DNA of 64,000 nt, taken from positions 4,485,353 to 4,549,352 of the forward strand of contig JAOQNJ010000001.1 of assembly GCA_025961275.1 (NCBI GenBank), given 5' to 3'. Below, in pieces: positions 39,508-51,172 of the stretch. Under the pieces are notes generated by a model. That model was not told the DNA's origin. It ran no database searches and saw only the letters and a program-made list of their open reading frames with translations. The DNA is from Providencia alcalifaciens (GTDB taxonomy: Bacteria > Pseudomonadota > Gammaproteobacteria > Enterobacterales > Enterobacteriaceae). The position numbers were made by a program, and so were the translations under genes. The number at the start of each line of letters is the position of its first letter. Position 1 is the first letter of the stretch.

Positions 39508-40395
39508 CTAAGACACTTCTTCTATTTTTGTTTTAGGCCGAGCCGTTGATGTTGAGCCAATTGAGGCACATACAATGCACAATAGAGCCAACCATTGCGT
39601 TGCGGTCAAGTGCTCTTGCAGAAAAATAATGCCAACAAAGGCGCCCATACAAGGTTCAAGGCTCATTAATGTACCAAAGGTTCGAGCCGGCAGACGCGTG
39701 AGAGCGATCATTTCCAGTGTGTAAGGGAAAGCCGTAGATAGAATAGCAACAGCGAGTGCTAAAGGGAGAATCGCAGGGTCAAACATGACCTCGAACCCAG
39801 TTTGCATCAAACCAATAGGGAAAAAGATTAGGGCGGAGATAAATGAGCCTATCGCTACGGTAGCTGTGCCATAGCCAGCACCAGCGCGTTGGCCGAAGAT
39901 GATATAGATACCCCAGCAAACCCCTGCACCTAGAGCATATAATGCACCGATAGGATCAAGGGTATTAATATCATCGCCAATCGGTAATAAAAATAGCAAG
40001 CCAAGAATAACGAGTCCAATCCATAGGAAATCAATCGGCCTACGTGATGAAAACATGGCAACAGCGAGTGGTCCCGTAAATTCAAGGGCAACGGCTATCC
40101 CGAGTGGAATTCTTTCTAACGAAAGATAGAACAGATAATTCATTGTGCCCAAAGAAATACCATAAGTTAACAGTGGTATTAATGAATTTCGTCTAAATTT
40201 CAATCGCCAAGGCTTAAAGATAATAAATAAAATGATGGTTGCAAGTAATAAACGTAGCCCAGTGACACCCGGTGCACCGATAACTGGAAATAATGTTTTG
40301 GCCAGAGAGGCTCCGCTCTGAATTGAGATCATTGCGAGTAAGAGCAATCCCACAGGTAACAGAGGAAATGCACTCTTTTTAGTATCGGCGGACAT
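39508..40395 (-). CDS. rhtA: RhtA, threonine/homoserine exporter
   Basis: A 295-residue inner-membrane DMT-superfamily exporter with ten spans made of two EamA repeats, the same length as E. coli RhtA. MISIQSGASLAKTLFP, SLERIPLGIAVALEFTGPLAVAMFSSRRP and LTRLPARTFGTLMSLEP are diagnostic. It exports threonine, homoserine and related amino acids. It is next to dps, as in E. coli; ompX, which follows in E. coli, is absent here and an ERIC lies upstream instead. Confidence 0.94.
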   Translation of the reverse strand: MSADTKKSAFPLLPVGLLLLAMISIQSGASLAKTLFPVIGAPGVTGLRLLLATIILFIIFKPWRLKFRRNSLIPLLTYGISLGTMNYLFYLSLERIPLGIAVALEFTGPLAVAMFSSRRPIDFLWIGLVILGLLFLLPIGDDINTLDPIGALYALGAGVCWGIYIIFGQRAGAGYGTATVAIGSFISALIFFPIGLMQTGFEVMFDPAILPLALAVAILSTAFPYTLEMIALTRLPARTFGTLMSLEPCMGAFVGIIFLQEHLTATQWLALLCIVCASIGSTSTARPKTKIEEVS

Positions 40396-40497
40396 GGATA
40401 GTTAAACCTCAGAAATACGTGATTACACCAGCAAAAAGCCTGCTGGTAATGCTTCAAGGAAAGATATTTCGCTACAAGAGGGAAATAATACAGTGTT

Positions 40498-40620
40498 TAT
40501 ACCCTAAATAATTCGAGTTGCAACTAGGCGAAAACGAAGATATTCCGAGGAGCATACATAATGTGGCTCGGATCGCTGATAACATTTAACAACGCTTCGG
40601 CTCGAAGTATGACAGATATA
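40498..40620 (-). repeat. ERIC element upstream of rhtA
   Basis: Reverse-oriented ERIC. It reads TATACCCTAAATAATTCGAG at the left and GAAGTATGACAGATATA at the right, with the core GAGCATACATAATGTGGCTC. It lies about 100 bp before rhtA. The rest of the 40396-40881 gap (about 260 bp after the ERIC) is AT-rich without a recognisable feature. Confidence 0.85.
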
Positions 40621-40881
40621 GAGTGTCATCACTGACGAATATAACAATAGCCGTGATTATGGCATAAACCCGATCTAGATAATATGCATATTGTAAAATA
40701 TATAATCACTAAAGAATGATTTTTAATATCTTTTTGGGGAAAAAATAATTAGCAATATAGACTTGGTTTGCAGCTTTTACCAATGAGTTTACGATAAATA
40801 CAAGGATTTACAATCTTGAGCTTACCCTGATGAGGTGTATAATTATTCTTCCTAAAACAGCACAATAACAACGAGATAAAA

Positions 40882-41486
40882 ATGAAGAAAATTAAAAGTA
40901 TCGCAGTATATTGCGGGTAGAGAATGGGCTCTAATGAGGTTTATCAACAACAAGCTATCAAGTTTGCTGAAGAAATGGTCAAACGTAATATTAGTTTAAT
41001 TTATGGTGGTGCAAGCGTCGGTATTATGGGAACGGTTGCAGACACTATTTTATCTCAAGGCGGTAAAGTGATTGGTGTTATTCCGTCACTTCTAGAAAAA
41101 TGTGAAATTTCCCATAAAAATCTAACTGAATTGCATATATGCATATAGTTGAAACAATGCATCAGCTAGTTGAAACAATGCATCAGCGTAAAAATAAAAT
41201 GATTGAATTAGCTGATGGTTTTGTTGCGTTACTAGGAAGATATGGGACTCTTGAAGAATTCAGTGAAGTATATACTTGGAGTCAGATAGGTTTACACACT
41301 AAGCCTTGTGGTTTGTTTAATATTAATGATTATTGGCAACCGCTAATTGATATGACAAACAAAATGATTGATGAAGGATTCATGCAGGAAAAATATCGTC
41401 ATATGGCAATTGTTGAAGATTGTCCTTCGGCTTTATTAGATGATTTTGAAAGCTATGCTGCACCATCACTGAAAAGCTACGATTAA
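40882..41486 (+). pseudogene. Decayed LOG-family (TIGR00730) nucleotide phosphoribohydrolase
   Basis: Starting at ATG 40882, the product begins KKIKSIAVYCG and meets TAG at codon 13 (40918-40920), where the family has Ser. The frame then runs through LIYGGASVGIMGTVADTILSQGGKVIGVIP to a second stop at 41146, caused by an 8-bp tandem duplication (TGCATATA at 41132 and 41140). A perfect 21-bp tandem duplication follows at 41146-41187. The rest reads RKNKMIELADGFVALLGRYGTLEEF: the PGGxGT motif has become LGRYGT. At least four independent lesions show loss of function. An intact relative would be a cytokinin-riboside phosphate hydrolase of about 190 residues. Confidence 0.88.
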
Positions 41487-41559
41487 TTAATCGATCCCAA
41501 ATAATTTGAATTGCCTCTTAAAGTGCAACGGGAATGATTTTATGTTCAATAGGGTGTTT

Positions 41560-42018
41560 ATGATTAGACCTGCAAACAAGCAAGATCTTGATGCTATTCT
41601 TTCTCTGTACGAAGTTTTATTTGCAGAAATGGCGAATCTTGATAGCGAAAGAATGCAACCCGCAAAGCAAGCAAATGATTTTGTTGCAAATGCGATAGGT
41701 GATGATAAGTTTCATGTATTAGTCGTTGAGCTAGGAGGCGTTGTGGAAGGTTTTTGCATTGCTCAAAAACAATCAGCAGTACCTTATAATTGCATAGTTC
41801 AGCGGGATTTTGGTTACGTTGTTGATCTCGTTGTTTCACCTGAGTATCGAGGGGAAAAGATGGGACATAAATTAATTGAGGGAATGAAAGTATGGGCAAA
41901 AGAAAATAAGCTAAGCCATTTAGAGCTTTGTGTATTATCACAAAACCATAAAGCGATTGAATTTTATGAAAGAGAAGGATTAATGGAAATTTCTCGTACA
42001 ATGGGTATTAAGCTTTAA
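41560..42018 (+). CDS. GNAT-family N-acetyltransferase
   Basis: 152 residues of the GNAT fold. It opens MIRPANKQDLDAILSLYE, has the acetyl-CoA loop VSPEYRGEKMGHKLIEGM (the Q/R-x-x-G-x-G/A motif as RGEKMG), and ends with NHKAIEFYEREGLMEISRTM. Substrate unknown. Starts at 41542 and 41560 are both plausible; the latter has AGGG six bases upstream and gives the usual N-terminus. It lies just after the decayed LOG gene. Confidence 0.85.
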   Translation: MIRPANKQDLDAILSLYEVLFAEMANLDSERMQPAKQANDFVANAIGDDKFHVLVVELGGVVEGFCIAQKQSAVPYNCIVQRDFGYVVDLVVSPEYRGEKMGHKLIEGMKVWAKENKLSHLELCVLSQNHKAIEFYEREGLMEISRTMGIKL

Positions 42019-42331
42019 TTATACATTGACCATATTTCAAGCGGCATTGTGTATGTTTTAAATAGAGTCATTATTTTAGCTATTAGTATCATGTAGATAT
42101 AGTGATTCAGAGAGTTTTTTATGTCACCTGAATAAACTGATTACTTTAAATATTTATTTATCAAAAGATAGATTTTTTCCATAACGCTGTCTCTTTCTTT
42201 ATTTAGTGACGAGTATATTTTGTAAAGCACATTGGCCGATTAAATCAGCACAAGATCTAAGCGCTCGATTGTGGCATAATGCGCCGCTATTTCGTGGGGC
42301 ATTCTCGACATCGTTAATTAAAGGCATAGAA

Positions 42332-43930
42332 GTGTTACAGACAAACAATATCACTATGCAGTTTGGCAGTAAGCCACTGTTTGAAAATATTTCAGTTAAA
42401 TTCGGAACAGGGAACCGTTACGGATTAATCGGTGCTAATGGCGCCGGAAAATCAACGTTTATGAAGATTTTAGGGGGAGACCTCACGCCATCAGCGGGTA
42501 ATGTGAACACCACAGATCCAAATGAGCGTATCGGTAAACTTCGTCAGGATCAGTTTGCTTTTGAAGAATTCAGTGTGCTTGACACTGTCATCATGGGACA
42601 TTCTGAGCTATGGAATGTGAAGCAAGAGCGTGACCGTATCTATGCACTTCCTGAAATGAGTGAAGAAGATGGCTACCGTGTTGCTGATCTTGAAGTTGCT
42701 TATGGTGAAATGGATGGTTATAGCGCCGAAGCTCGTGCAGGTGAATTACTGTTAGGTGTTGGTATCCCTGTTGAGCAACATTACGGCCCAATGAGTGAAG
42801 TTGCTCCTGGCTGGAAATTGCGTGTCCTATTGGCACAAGCGCTATTTTCTAATCCAGATATTCTGTTGCTTGATGAACCGACGAACAACCTTGATATTGA
42901 CACCATTCGTTGGTTAGAGCAGGTCCTGAATGATCGTAACTGTACTATGATCATTATTTCGCATGATAGGCACTTCCTTAATACCGTATGTACTCATGTG
43001 GCTGATTTGGACTACCGCGAATTACGTCTGTTCCCGGGCAACTATGATGAGTATATGATTGCAGCAACACAAGCAAGAGAGCGTTTGCTTTCAGATAACG
43101 CCAAGAAAAAAGCCCAAATTGCTGAGTTACAATCTTTTGTTAGCCGTTTTAGTGCTAACGCCTCAAAATCAAAACAAGCGACTTCTCGTGCACGTCAAAT
43201 CGATAAAATTCAGCTTGATGAAGTTAAGGCTTCTAGCCGTCAAAACCCATTTATTCGTTTTGAGCAAGAGAAAAAGCTATTCCGTAATGCATTGGAATTG
43301 GAAGTTGTTTCCAATGGTTATGAGCAGTCTCTTCTATTTAAAAATCTTAATCTACTACTTGAAGTGGGTGAGAAAATGGCGGTTATCGGTGCCAACGGTA
43401 TTGGTAAAACCACATTTTTGAAAACACTGGTTGGTGAATTGTCACCGAAAAGTGGTACCGTTAAGTGGTCTGAAAATAGCTCTATTGGTTATTATGCACA
43501 AGACCATGCGGACGATTTCGATACCGACCTTAATGTTTTTGACTGGATGAGCCAGTGGAAAAGTGAAGGTGATGATGAACAAGTGGTCCGTGGTATTTTA
43601 GGTCGCTTGTTATTTTCTCAGGATGATATCAAGAAAAAAGTATCCGTTTTATCGGGTGGAGAGCAAGGCCGTATGTTATTTGGTAAGCTGATGATGCAGA
43701 AACCGAATATCTTGATTATGGATGAGCCAACTAACCACTTAGATATGGAATCGATAGAGTCGTTAAACCTTGCGCTTGAAATGTACGAAGGCACATTAAT
43801 TTTCGTTTCTCATGACCGTGAGTTTGTTAGTTCATTAGCAAGCCGTGTTTTGGAAATTAAAGAAGATAAAGTTATTGATTTCAAAGGTACTTATGAAGAG
43901 TATCTGACAAGCCAAGGTGTTGAAGGATAA
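42332..43930 (+). CDS. ybiT: YbiT, ABC-F family ATPase
   Basis: 532 residues, two ABC domains without membrane parts joined by the ABC-F linker (about 240-320). Walker A is GANGAGKS and GANGIGKT, signatures [12 protein letters not shown] (degenerate) and LSGGEQGRM, Walker [12 protein letters not shown] and [15 protein letters not shown] proteins act on the ribosome; E. coli YbiT is one of four. The start is GTG at 42332, preceded by AAAGG seven bases away, matching the E. coli N-terminus; 42 more upstream codons are open but non-conserved. The 313-bp leader (42019-42331) shows no other feature. Confidence 0.94.
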   Translation: MLQTNNITMQFGSKPLFENISVKFGTGNRYGLIGANGAGKSTFMKILGGDLTPSAGNVNTTDPNERIGKLRQDQFAFEEFSVLDTVIMGHSELWNVKQERDRIYALPEMSEEDGYRVADLEVAYGEMDGYSAEARAGELLLGVGIPVEQHYGPMSEVAPGWKLRVLLAQALFSNPDILLLDEPTNNLDIDTIRWLEQVLNDRNCTMIIISHDRHFLNTVCTHVADLDYRELRLFPGNYDEYMIAATQARERLLSDNAKKKAQIAELQSFVSRFSANASKSKQATSRARQIDKIQLDEVKASSRQNPFIRFEQEKKLFRNALELEVVSNGYEQSLLFKNLNLLLEVGEKMAVIGANGIGKTTFLKTLVGELSPKSGTVKWSENSSIGYYAQDHADDFDTDLNVFDWMSQWKSEGDDEQVVRGILGRLLFSQDDIKKKVSVLSGGEQGRMLFGKLMMQKPNILIMDEPTNHLDMESIESLNLALEMYEGTLIFVSHDREFVSSLASRVLEIKEDKVIDFKGTYEEYLTSQGVEG

Positions 43931-43976
43931 GTTTATCTCTCGTTTTAAAAGGTGTGATTGCACTTTTTAATGATTT

Positions 43977-44007
43977 AAGACCTAGCACATGAGCTAGGTC
44001 TTTTTTT
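43977..44007 (+). terminator. Rho-independent terminator of ybiT
   Basis: AAGACCTAGC (43977-43986) pairs with GCTAGGTCTT (43993-44002) around a 6-nt loop, then T residues continue to 44007. Confidence 0.93.
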
Positions 44008-44131
44008 CTATAGCTGAGTTTTATCTTTCTGATCTAAGTTGAAGCTACAGCTTCAACTCAGCCGTTTTGATAATTATCAGTGACTCGAATTGTTAGGGGC
44101 ATACAGGCAATTCGAATGATTTAATAATATC

Positions 44132-44467
44132 TCAGTTCTTTTTCACAAACTCAGATTTTAGTTTCATCTGGCCGAAACCATCGATTTTACAATCAATGTT
44201 GTGATCGCCTTCAACTAAACGAATACCTTTCACGCGAGTCCCGATTTTCAGCATAGATGAGCTGCCTTTTACTTTGAGATCTTTGATCACAGTAACAGTA
44301 TCACCATCAACCAATAGGTTTCCATTAGCATCTTTTACAATCAATTCATCCACTTCTTCGGTTGATTCGGTATCATTCCATTCATGCGCACACTCAGGGC
44401 AGACATACATATTGTTATCAGTGTAAGTGTATTCAGACTGACATTTTGGGCAAGGAGGGAGTTGCAT
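44132..44467 (-). CDS. yjdM: YjdM (PhnA-like) zinc-ribbon protein
   Basis: 111 residues, the same length as E. coli YjdM and nearly identical in the C-terminal two thirds ([30 protein letters not shown]). The N-terminal zinc ribbon is [21 protein letters not shown]. Despite the old name (phosphonate operon protein PhnA), a role in phosphonate breakdown is not established. Single gene between ybiT and moeB. Confidence 0.93.
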   Translation of the reverse strand: MQLPPCPKCQSEYTYTDNNMYVCPECAHEWNDTESTEEVDELIVKDANGNLLVDGDTVTVIKDLKVKGSSSMLKIGTRVKGIRLVEGDHNIDCKIDGFGQMKLKSEFVKKN

Positions 44468-44639
44468 ATTAAATACTCTCAGTAACTTATCTATAATATA
44501 TAAAGTGGTGATAGCGACACTCGCAAATCACCACGAAAGGGATAGTATAAGGTTAAAGCGAAAATAATTTATTTTTTAGGATTATTCTCAATTTATTGCC
44601 GATAAAAGAGAATAGAACCTTCGCCATAATTTGAGAACG

Positions 44640-45398
44640 TTATTGATATGAGCACACTTCACAATTAGCATCTTTACTGAGTTTGAATTGGCGAAACTCC
44701 ATGGTCATTGCGTCAAAAAATAGCACTTTTCCGGTATTCACTGTGCCGTATTGCGCTAACAATTTAATAGTTTCCATTGCTTCTAATGCCCCAATAGTTC
44801 CGACTAAAGGTGCCATAACACCAGCTTCAACGCAGGTTAGACTATTTTCACCAAATAAGCGGCTTAAACAGCGATAGCAAGGAGTATCTTCTTGGTAGGT
44901 GAAGACTGATAATTGACCTTCCATACGAATAGCAGCACCAGAGACCAATGGTTTTTTCTGTTGAAAACAGAGGCGGTTAAGCTGTTCACGAATGGCAACA
45001 TTATCCGTACAGTCGAGGATCACTTGATGGCTACAAATTAATTCGCTGAGTTGTTCATCATTAAGCTGCTTATTAATCGTCTCTATACGAATGTGTGGGT
45101 TGATTGCAGTAAGCTGGATTTTAGCTGAATCAACTTTTGGTTGCCCAATAGTCGCATCGCGATGCAATGTTTGTCTTTGTAAGTTTGAAAGTGATACGGT
45201 ATCGAAATCAACTAGGGTTAATAGCCCTACACCTGCTGCCGCTAAATACTGAGTGGCTGCACACCCTAAACCACCAAGACCAATAACCAGTACTTTGCTG
45301 GCCTTGAGTTTTTCTTGTCCGTCAAAATCGAATCCGCGTAGAATGATTTGACGATTGTAGCGCAGCATTTCTTCATCGGTAAGTTCTTGCACAGCCAT
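44640..45398 (-). CDS. moeB: MoeB, molybdopterin-synthase adenylyltransferase
   Basis: A 252-residue E1-like enzyme that adenylates the C-terminal glycine of MoaD. It has the nucleotide loop VIGLGGLGCAATQYL, NLQRQTLHRD, ILDCTDNVAIREQLN and the two zinc CxxC pairs (CYRC and the terminal CEVC). Its ATG overlaps the moeA stop by one base, so the two are coupled. It works with moaD at 23.9 kb. Confidence 0.96.
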   Translation of the reverse strand: MAVQELTDEEMLRYNRQIILRGFDFDGQEKLKASKVLVIGLGGLGCAATQYLAAAGVGLLTLVDFDTVSLSNLQRQTLHRDATIGQPKVDSAKIQLTAINPHIRIETINKQLNDEQLSELICSHQVILDCTDNVAIREQLNRLCFQQKKPLVSGAAIRMEGQLSVFTYQEDTPCYRCLSRLFGENSLTCVEAGVMAPLVGTIGALEAMETIKLLAQYGTVNTGKVLFFDAMTMEFRQFKLSKDANCEVCSYQ

Positions 45399-46639
45399 TA
45401 TTCACTTTTCAGCAAGTAATTGAACATTTCGACCTCAACGGTTTCTCCAATAGCCACATGTCCTCTTTCTCTTTCCAAGACAATGAAACAGTTTGCGAGA
45501 CTAAATGAACTAAAAACATGTGAACCTTGATGCCCTGTAGTTGCAACTTGTAACTCGCCATTCTCATTGACACTGAGAACGCCACGTTGGAAATCAAGAC
45601 GACCTGGGCTTTTCTTCAAACGAGTTGTTACTGGCACTTTAAATCGAACAGGAGTTTTCCATTGACGATGGCCTGAAAGACGAGCAATCAACGGCTGAAC
45701 TAACTGATAAAAGGTTAATGCCGCAGAAACTGGATTTCCGGGTAATCCGCAAAACCAAGCTGAACTTAATTTTCCAAATGCAAAAGGTTTACCGGGTTTA
45801 ATCGCTAGCTTCCAGAAGCCAATTTGCCCAAGTTCATCAAGAATTTGCTTGGTGTAATCGGCTTCACCAACGGAAACACCACCACTGCTGATCACTAAAT
45901 CAGCCTGTTTATCCGCGTCAATAAAAGTTTGTTTGAGTAATTCGGGAGAGTCAGGAATAACACCAAGATCGAGAATGTCACAGTTTAATTTTTCAAGCAT
46001 CAAACGCACAGTAAATCGGTTGGTATCGTAGATTTGCCCTTCATTGAGAGGGTTTCCTACGGCTTGCAATTCATCACCGGTAGAAAATACAGCAACTTTT
46101 AAGCGGCGATAAACCTCGACGGTTGAAACACCTAATGAGGCTATCAAAGGTAATTGTGCTGTAGACAATAAAGTTCCAGCGGGTAACACACTACTGTTTT
46201 CGGCGATATCTTCACCGGCTTTACGGACGTTATCATCTTTTTTGATTGGTTGGGTAAAAATAATACCATGCTCGGTTTCTTGTGCGTGTTCTTGCATGAC
46301 AACCGTATCAACACCTTGTGGGATAGTGGCACCCGTCATAATGCGGACACAACAACCTTGTGGGAGTTCACCTTGCATTGGTTGCCCTGCAAATGACTTC
46401 CCAGCGACTGGCATGGGAGTCTGTCCATCCCACTGTGCAAAACACAGCCCATAACCATCCATTGCGGAATTATCAAACGGGGGAACGTTTATTGGAGAAA
46501 TAATGTCTGTAGCAGTAATACGTTGAGCTGATTCAGTCAGCGGAATGCTTTCTGTGCCCGTCATTATTTGTGTTTGCGAAAGTAGTTTTTCTAACGCTTG
46601 CTCAAGAGAAATTAATCCTGCGGTATGACACATATCCAT
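45398..46639 (-). CDS. moeA: MoeA, molybdopterin molybdenumtransferase
   Basis: 413 residues. It inserts molybdate into adenylylated molybdopterin to complete the Moco core. It has [77 protein letters not shown] and LDFQRGVL. Length is near E. coli MoeA (411). GGGG precedes the ATG by six bases. It is first in moeA-moeB, divergent from the MFS transporter across 247 bp. Confidence 0.96.
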   Translation of the reverse strand: MDMCHTAGLISLEQALEKLLSQTQIMTGTESIPLTESAQRITATDIISPINVPPFDNSAMDGYGLCFAQWDGQTPMPVAGKSFAGQPMQGELPQGCCVRIMTGATIPQGVDTVVMQEHAQETEHGIIFTQPIKKDDNVRKAGEDIAENSSVLPAGTLLSTAQLPLIASLGVSTVEVYRRLKVAVFSTGDELQAVGNPLNEGQIYDTNRFTVRLMLEKLNCDILDLGVIPDSPELLKQTFIDADKQADLVISSGGVSVGEADYTKQILDELGQIGFWKLAIKPGKPFAFGKLSSAWFCGLPGNPVSAALTFYQLVQPLIARLSGHRQWKTPVRFKVPVTTRLKKSPGRLDFQRGVLSVNENGELQVATTGHQGSHVFSSFSLANCFIVLERERGHVAIGETVEVEMFNYLLKSE

Positions 46640-46886
46640 TATTGCCCCTATTATTCAGCTTTGCCATTGAAGCTTAGCGTGTTGTAGTGCTACATATTAT
46701 GGCAGAGATATTGTTATGGGTGAATGTTTAGAAATTGATTACAGATAGCTTTTGGTTCGATTATTAATGCGAAGTCATGGGTAAAACAATAGCACAAACG
46801 AAAATTGTCTTTGTGTTATGTGTATGTTAAACCTGTGTCACTGTTAATTATTGCATTTGAAATAAAACAAAAAAAGAAAGGAACAT

Positions 46887-48068
46887 ATGGCAGCAAACTG
46901 CGAACAATCTCAACCTAGCCGTAGTGCTGCTGCTTTTCATATTGCATTTAGCGGGTTTCTTTCGTTGATTGTTGTGATGGGGATAGGGCGCTTTACGCTT
47001 ACACCTCAGGTTCCGCTGATGCTTGAAGAACATCAATTAACCCTCTCTACAGCGAGTGTAGTCGCCGCATTTAACTATCTTGGCTATCTATTAGGCTCAT
47101 TTGATGCAATGCGAGCTCGTCGCTATATCGAGTGGCGAATGTGGCTGGGAGTATGGGGAGCTGTTGCTATTACAATACTTTCCACATTGCTCGATGGTCC
47201 TATTTTACACAGTATTGCTCGCTTTTTTATTGGTTGGGCGAGTGGTATGGCACTGGTTCTCATCGTTGCTTGGGCAAATGAAAGTTTGGCAAGGCTAAAC
47301 CGGCCTGCTTTAAGTGTCGCTGTCTTTGCAGGTACAGGTTTTGGGATATTTATTAGCGGTATATTCGCAGTGGGTATTCAAGATTGGCAGTTATCAGCGA
47401 GTCAAGGTTGGCTTATTTATGGGGTGATTGCGTTAATTTTGAGCGTGTATATCAGCCGCTATCTGCCACGCTCAGGGCAATGGCACCGGCCAATAGGTGA
47501 AGTACAAAAACTTCATCTCACACCAGACATTAAACGACTGGTGTGGAGTTATGGGTTAGCTGGGTTTGGTTATATTTTGCCTGCAACTTTTTTATCACAA
47601 ATGGCTGCCCATCGTTTTCCTAACAGCCTATTTGCTCAGTTTGTTTGGCCTGTTTTTGGTGCATCTGCGGTGATTGGTATCTTGCTGGCGATGTTATTAC
47701 GTCATTTATCAACAACACAAAACCGCTTGGCGCTCACCTTATGGTTACAAGCTATTGGGATATTGATTGCTGAAATGGTATCGGATATCACAGGCTTGGT
47801 GATTGGCGCGATATTAATTGGTGGTGGTTTTATGTGCGCAGTACAGCTTTCTATGCAGTTGGGGCGTGAGCTTGCGCCTAATCATAATCGATTTATGGCG
47901 GGTTTACTCACAACCTTTTATGCTATTGGACAGCTAGTCGGCCCTGTGCTTTCATTTATTTCTACCAGCTTGACGGGAAAACTTGAGCCTGCGTTATATA
48001 CAGCATTTATTGCATTATGTATTTCTGGTTTATTGGTGTATCGCAGTTCGGGTCAAAGAACAGAGTAG
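46887..48068 (+). CDS. YbfB/YjiJ family MFS transporter
   Basis: 393 residues with about twelve membrane spans. The first helix has GIGRFTLTPQVPLM, the hallmark of the YbfB/YjiJ group, followed by NYLGYLLGSF and the loop MRARRYIEW. Substrate is unknown for the family. AAAGGAAC gives a clear ribosome site before the ATG. It is the only gene between moeA and folE. Confidence 0.88.
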   Translation: MAANCEQSQPSRSAAAFHIAFSGFLSLIVVMGIGRFTLTPQVPLMLEEHQLTLSTASVVAAFNYLGYLLGSFDAMRARRYIEWRMWLGVWGAVAITILSTLLDGPILHSIARFFIGWASGMALVLIVAWANESLARLNRPALSVAVFAGTGFGIFISGIFAVGIQDWQLSASQGWLIYGVIALILSVYISRYLPRSGQWHRPIGEVQKLHLTPDIKRLVWSYGLAGFGYILPATFLSQMAAHRFPNSLFAQFVWPVFGASAVIGILLAMLLRHLSTTQNRLALTLWLQAIGILIAEMVSDITGLVIGAILIGGGFMCAVQLSMQLGRELAPNHNRFMAGLLTTFYAIGQLVGPVLSFISTSLTGKLEPALYTAFIALCISGLLVYRSSGQRTE

Positions 48069-48267
48069 AAATTGATTAGTAAGCAGTGTTAAATGCTGAC
48101 ATATCTAGCTAGAGTATAAAGGTGTATTGTGAGAAAACTCGTAGCAGTTCGTGCAAACATTTCACATGATCGGCTAATGTAACGCTGGATTATCTGGGCA
48201 TGCTGTTTTAGAGTACGCCGCACACCTGCATTTTCATAAAAACGTTATACAGTTTGTGGAGAATCTA

Positions 48268-48927
48268 ATGTCATCTCTAAGTAAAGAAGCCGAGTTGGTT
48301 CATGCTGCTTTAGAAGCTAGAGGGCTCGAAACCCCGTTGCGTATCCAACCAAAATCAGGCGAAGAGCGTAAGCAACTGATTGAAGGGCATATGACAGAGA
48401 TCATGAAGCTATTGAATCTGGACTTAACTGACGATAGTTTAGCCGATACGCCTAAACGTATCGCTAAAATGTATGTTGATGAAATTTTTTCAGGTCTAAA
48501 TTACGCTAACTTTCCTAAAATCACCGTCATTGAAAATAAAATGAATGTTGATGAAATGGTCACGGTGCGTGACATTACCTTGACCAGCACCTGTGAACAC
48601 CACTTTGTCACCATTGATGGTAAAGCAACTGTTGCGTATATTCCAAAAGACAAGGTAATTGGCTTGTCGAAAATCAATCGTATCGTGCAATTTTTCTCAC
48701 AGCGCCCTCAAGTACAAGAGAGATTGACTCAGCAGATCCTCGTTGCTTTGCAAACCTTGCTCGGTACTAATAATGTTGCGGTATCGATTGATGCGGTGCA
48801 TTACTGTGTCAAAGCACGTGGTATCCGAGATGCAACCAGTGCAACAACGACAACTTCGTTGGGTGGATTATTTAAATCAAGTCAAAATACACGCCAAGAG
48901 TTTTTGCGTGCAGTTCGCCATCAATAA
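48268..48927 (+). CDS. folE: FolE, GTP cyclohydrolase I
   Basis: A 219-residue enzyme forming dihydroneopterin triphosphate, the first step of folate synthesis. The zinc site and catalytic region are visible in [21 protein letters not shown] and [38 protein letters not shown] is conserved. The start [10 protein letters not shown] has GGAG six bases upstream; four upstream codons are open but less likely. yeiB starts a few bases after its stop, as in E. coli. Confidence 0.97.
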   Translation: MSSLSKEAELVHAALEARGLETPLRIQPKSGEERKQLIEGHMTEIMKLLNLDLTDDSLADTPKRIAKMYVDEIFSGLNYANFPKITVIENKMNVDEMVTVRDITLTSTCEHHFVTIDGKATVAYIPKDKVIGLSKINRIVQFFSQRPQVQERLTQQILVALQTLLGTNNVAVSIDAVHYCVKARGIRDATSATTTTSLGGLFKSSQNTRQEFLRAVRHQ

Positions 48928-48933
48928 TTGATC

Positions 48934-50091
48934 ATGGTCGTTACACCAACGTCCTATCCTCAAGGACGTATTGATCGGCTTGATGCAACCCGTGGCATAG
49001 CAATCTTAGGTATTCTATTGATGAATATTTTTGGATTTGCTTTGCCGCAAATCGCCTACATGAATCCCTCATATTCTTCGTCAGTTAGCCAATCCGATAT
49101 TATCGTATGGGGGATATTTAACCTTTTTGCTCAAGGTAAATTTTTAGCTATTTTTTCTATTTTATTTGGTGCCACTTTGGCACTTTTACATCGCAGAGGT
49201 CAGCGATGGAATATGTGTCGTTTAGTGATTTTGGCTCTTTTGGGGCTAATTCATGGCGTGTTTTTTTGGGATGGCGATATTCTGTTAGCATACTCTTTAA
49301 CTGGGTTGGTGGCCCTGTTGTTATTTAATCAACATGATAATAAGAGATTACTCAAGATAGCCTGTTCTATTTATATTATTGGGTTGTTTATTTTATTTGT
49401 GTTGGGAAGTCAGGTTGAACCAACAGATTTTTGGGTCATCTCTGACCAGCAAGCCTTATCTGAACTATTGCAAAAAGTAGCTGGTGGTAGTGTGAGCTTG
49501 ATATATCGAGCTAAATCCGTGCTGTATATGATTGAAATGCTGTTTATCCAGTATGGTTGGCAGCTACTTGGTCTCATGATTGCGGGATTTTTACTGTTAA
49601 ATAATGGTTGGCTAAAGGGGCAATTTAGCCAACATCATTATCGGAAAATGGCAGTGATTTTAATTGCACCTGCATTATTAATTCAAATAATTTCACTCTA
49701 TGTACAAAGTCAATTTGGCTGGAGTTATTTTGCTACATCAATAGTTGGTTATATTATTAATGAGTTAATGATACCACTTCAATCTTTAGGCTATATTGCC
49801 TTAATTTATGGCGTTTGGGGAAGGTTTCAGCACAGTTTGATAGCTAAGATGCTGATATGTACTGGGCGAATGGCACTGAGTAATTACCTACTTCAAACGC
49901 TAATCTGTACAACAATCTTTTATCATTTTGCTTATTTTAATCATTTCTCTCGACTTGAATTATTGATGTTTATTATGCCGATATGGTGTGTTAATTTACT
50001 TTTTTCTTATTGTTGGCTGCACTTTTTTAGGCAAGGTCCGATTGAGTGGGGATGGCGAAAACTCACTGAACGATTATATGGTGCAGCGTAG
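48934..50091 (+). CDS. yeiB: YeiB, DUF418-family inner-membrane protein
   Basis: 385 residues, the same as E. coli YeiB, with about ten membrane segments. RIDRLDATRGIAILGILLMNI is the typical DUF418 opening, and GRMALSNYLLQTLICTTIF the C-terminal signature. Function unknown. ATG at 48934 is preferred; TTG at 48928 is in frame. There is no good ribosome site, so coupling to folE is likely. A convergent hairpin follows. Confidence 0.9.
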   Translation: MVVTPTSYPQGRIDRLDATRGIAILGILLMNIFGFALPQIAYMNPSYSSSVSQSDIIVWGIFNLFAQGKFLAIFSILFGATLALLHRRGQRWNMCRLVILALLGLIHGVFFWDGDILLAYSLTGLVALLLFNQHDNKRLLKIACSIYIIGLFILFVLGSQVEPTDFWVISDQQALSELLQKVAGGSVSLIYRAKSVLYMIEMLFIQYGWQLLGLMIAGFLLLNNGWLKGQFSQHHYRKMAVILIAPALLIQIISLYVQSQFGWSYFATSIVGYIINELMIPLQSLGYIALIYGVWGRFQHSLIAKMLICTGRMALSNYLLQTLICTTIFYHFAYFNHFSRLELLMFIMPIWCVNLLFSYCWLHFFRQGPIEWGWRKLTERLYGAA

Positions 50092-50107
50092 AAAAATTGA
50101 TGAGTTA

Positions 50108-50140
50108 TTCAAGCAGCCCCAAGCCTAAAGGCTGCTTGAA
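50108..50140. terminator. Hairpin between convergent yeiB and sanA
   Basis: TTCAAGCAGCC (50108-50118) pairs perfectly over 11 bases with GGCTGCTTGAA (50130-50140). The tail on the plus strand is GATCAAATTTT. It probably serves both genes. Confidence 0.75.
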
Positions 50141-50142
50141 GA

Positions 50143-50862
<720 letters not shown>

Positions 50863-51172
50863 TTAGATTAATAGTTGTAACGGTAAGGCTACTTGACTTA
50901 AATAAGTGAAGCAAGTCGAGCAACGTAAAGTCCTGTCAATGGGTGCCTTCGTGTTCGAGTAGATTGAGTTGGAGTGCCCATTTTGCATCACGGGAACAAA
51001 CTCTAGTAGGCTTTATCAAGTGATATTTTTTGCACAGTACGATTTGTATGGCTTGAAATTTTAATTCTTTATTTGTTATATGTAATGAAATTTTATTTCT
51101 TATTAAATGATGAAAATTCAGCTGTATCTATATGGGCAGAGCAAAGAATAAAATCAACCAAGCGAGGAATGC

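Noticed and set aside
44039-44058. Palindrome GTTGAAGCTACAGCTTCAAC between ybiT and yjdM
   Set aside because: A strong short hairpin, but the ybiT terminator is already present and there is no T-tract or known motif.
46144-46332. ORFs on the opposite strand or other frames of moeA, folE, metN and similar genes
   Set aside because: They lie wholly within well-conserved genes, lack ribosome sites and show no family resemblance.
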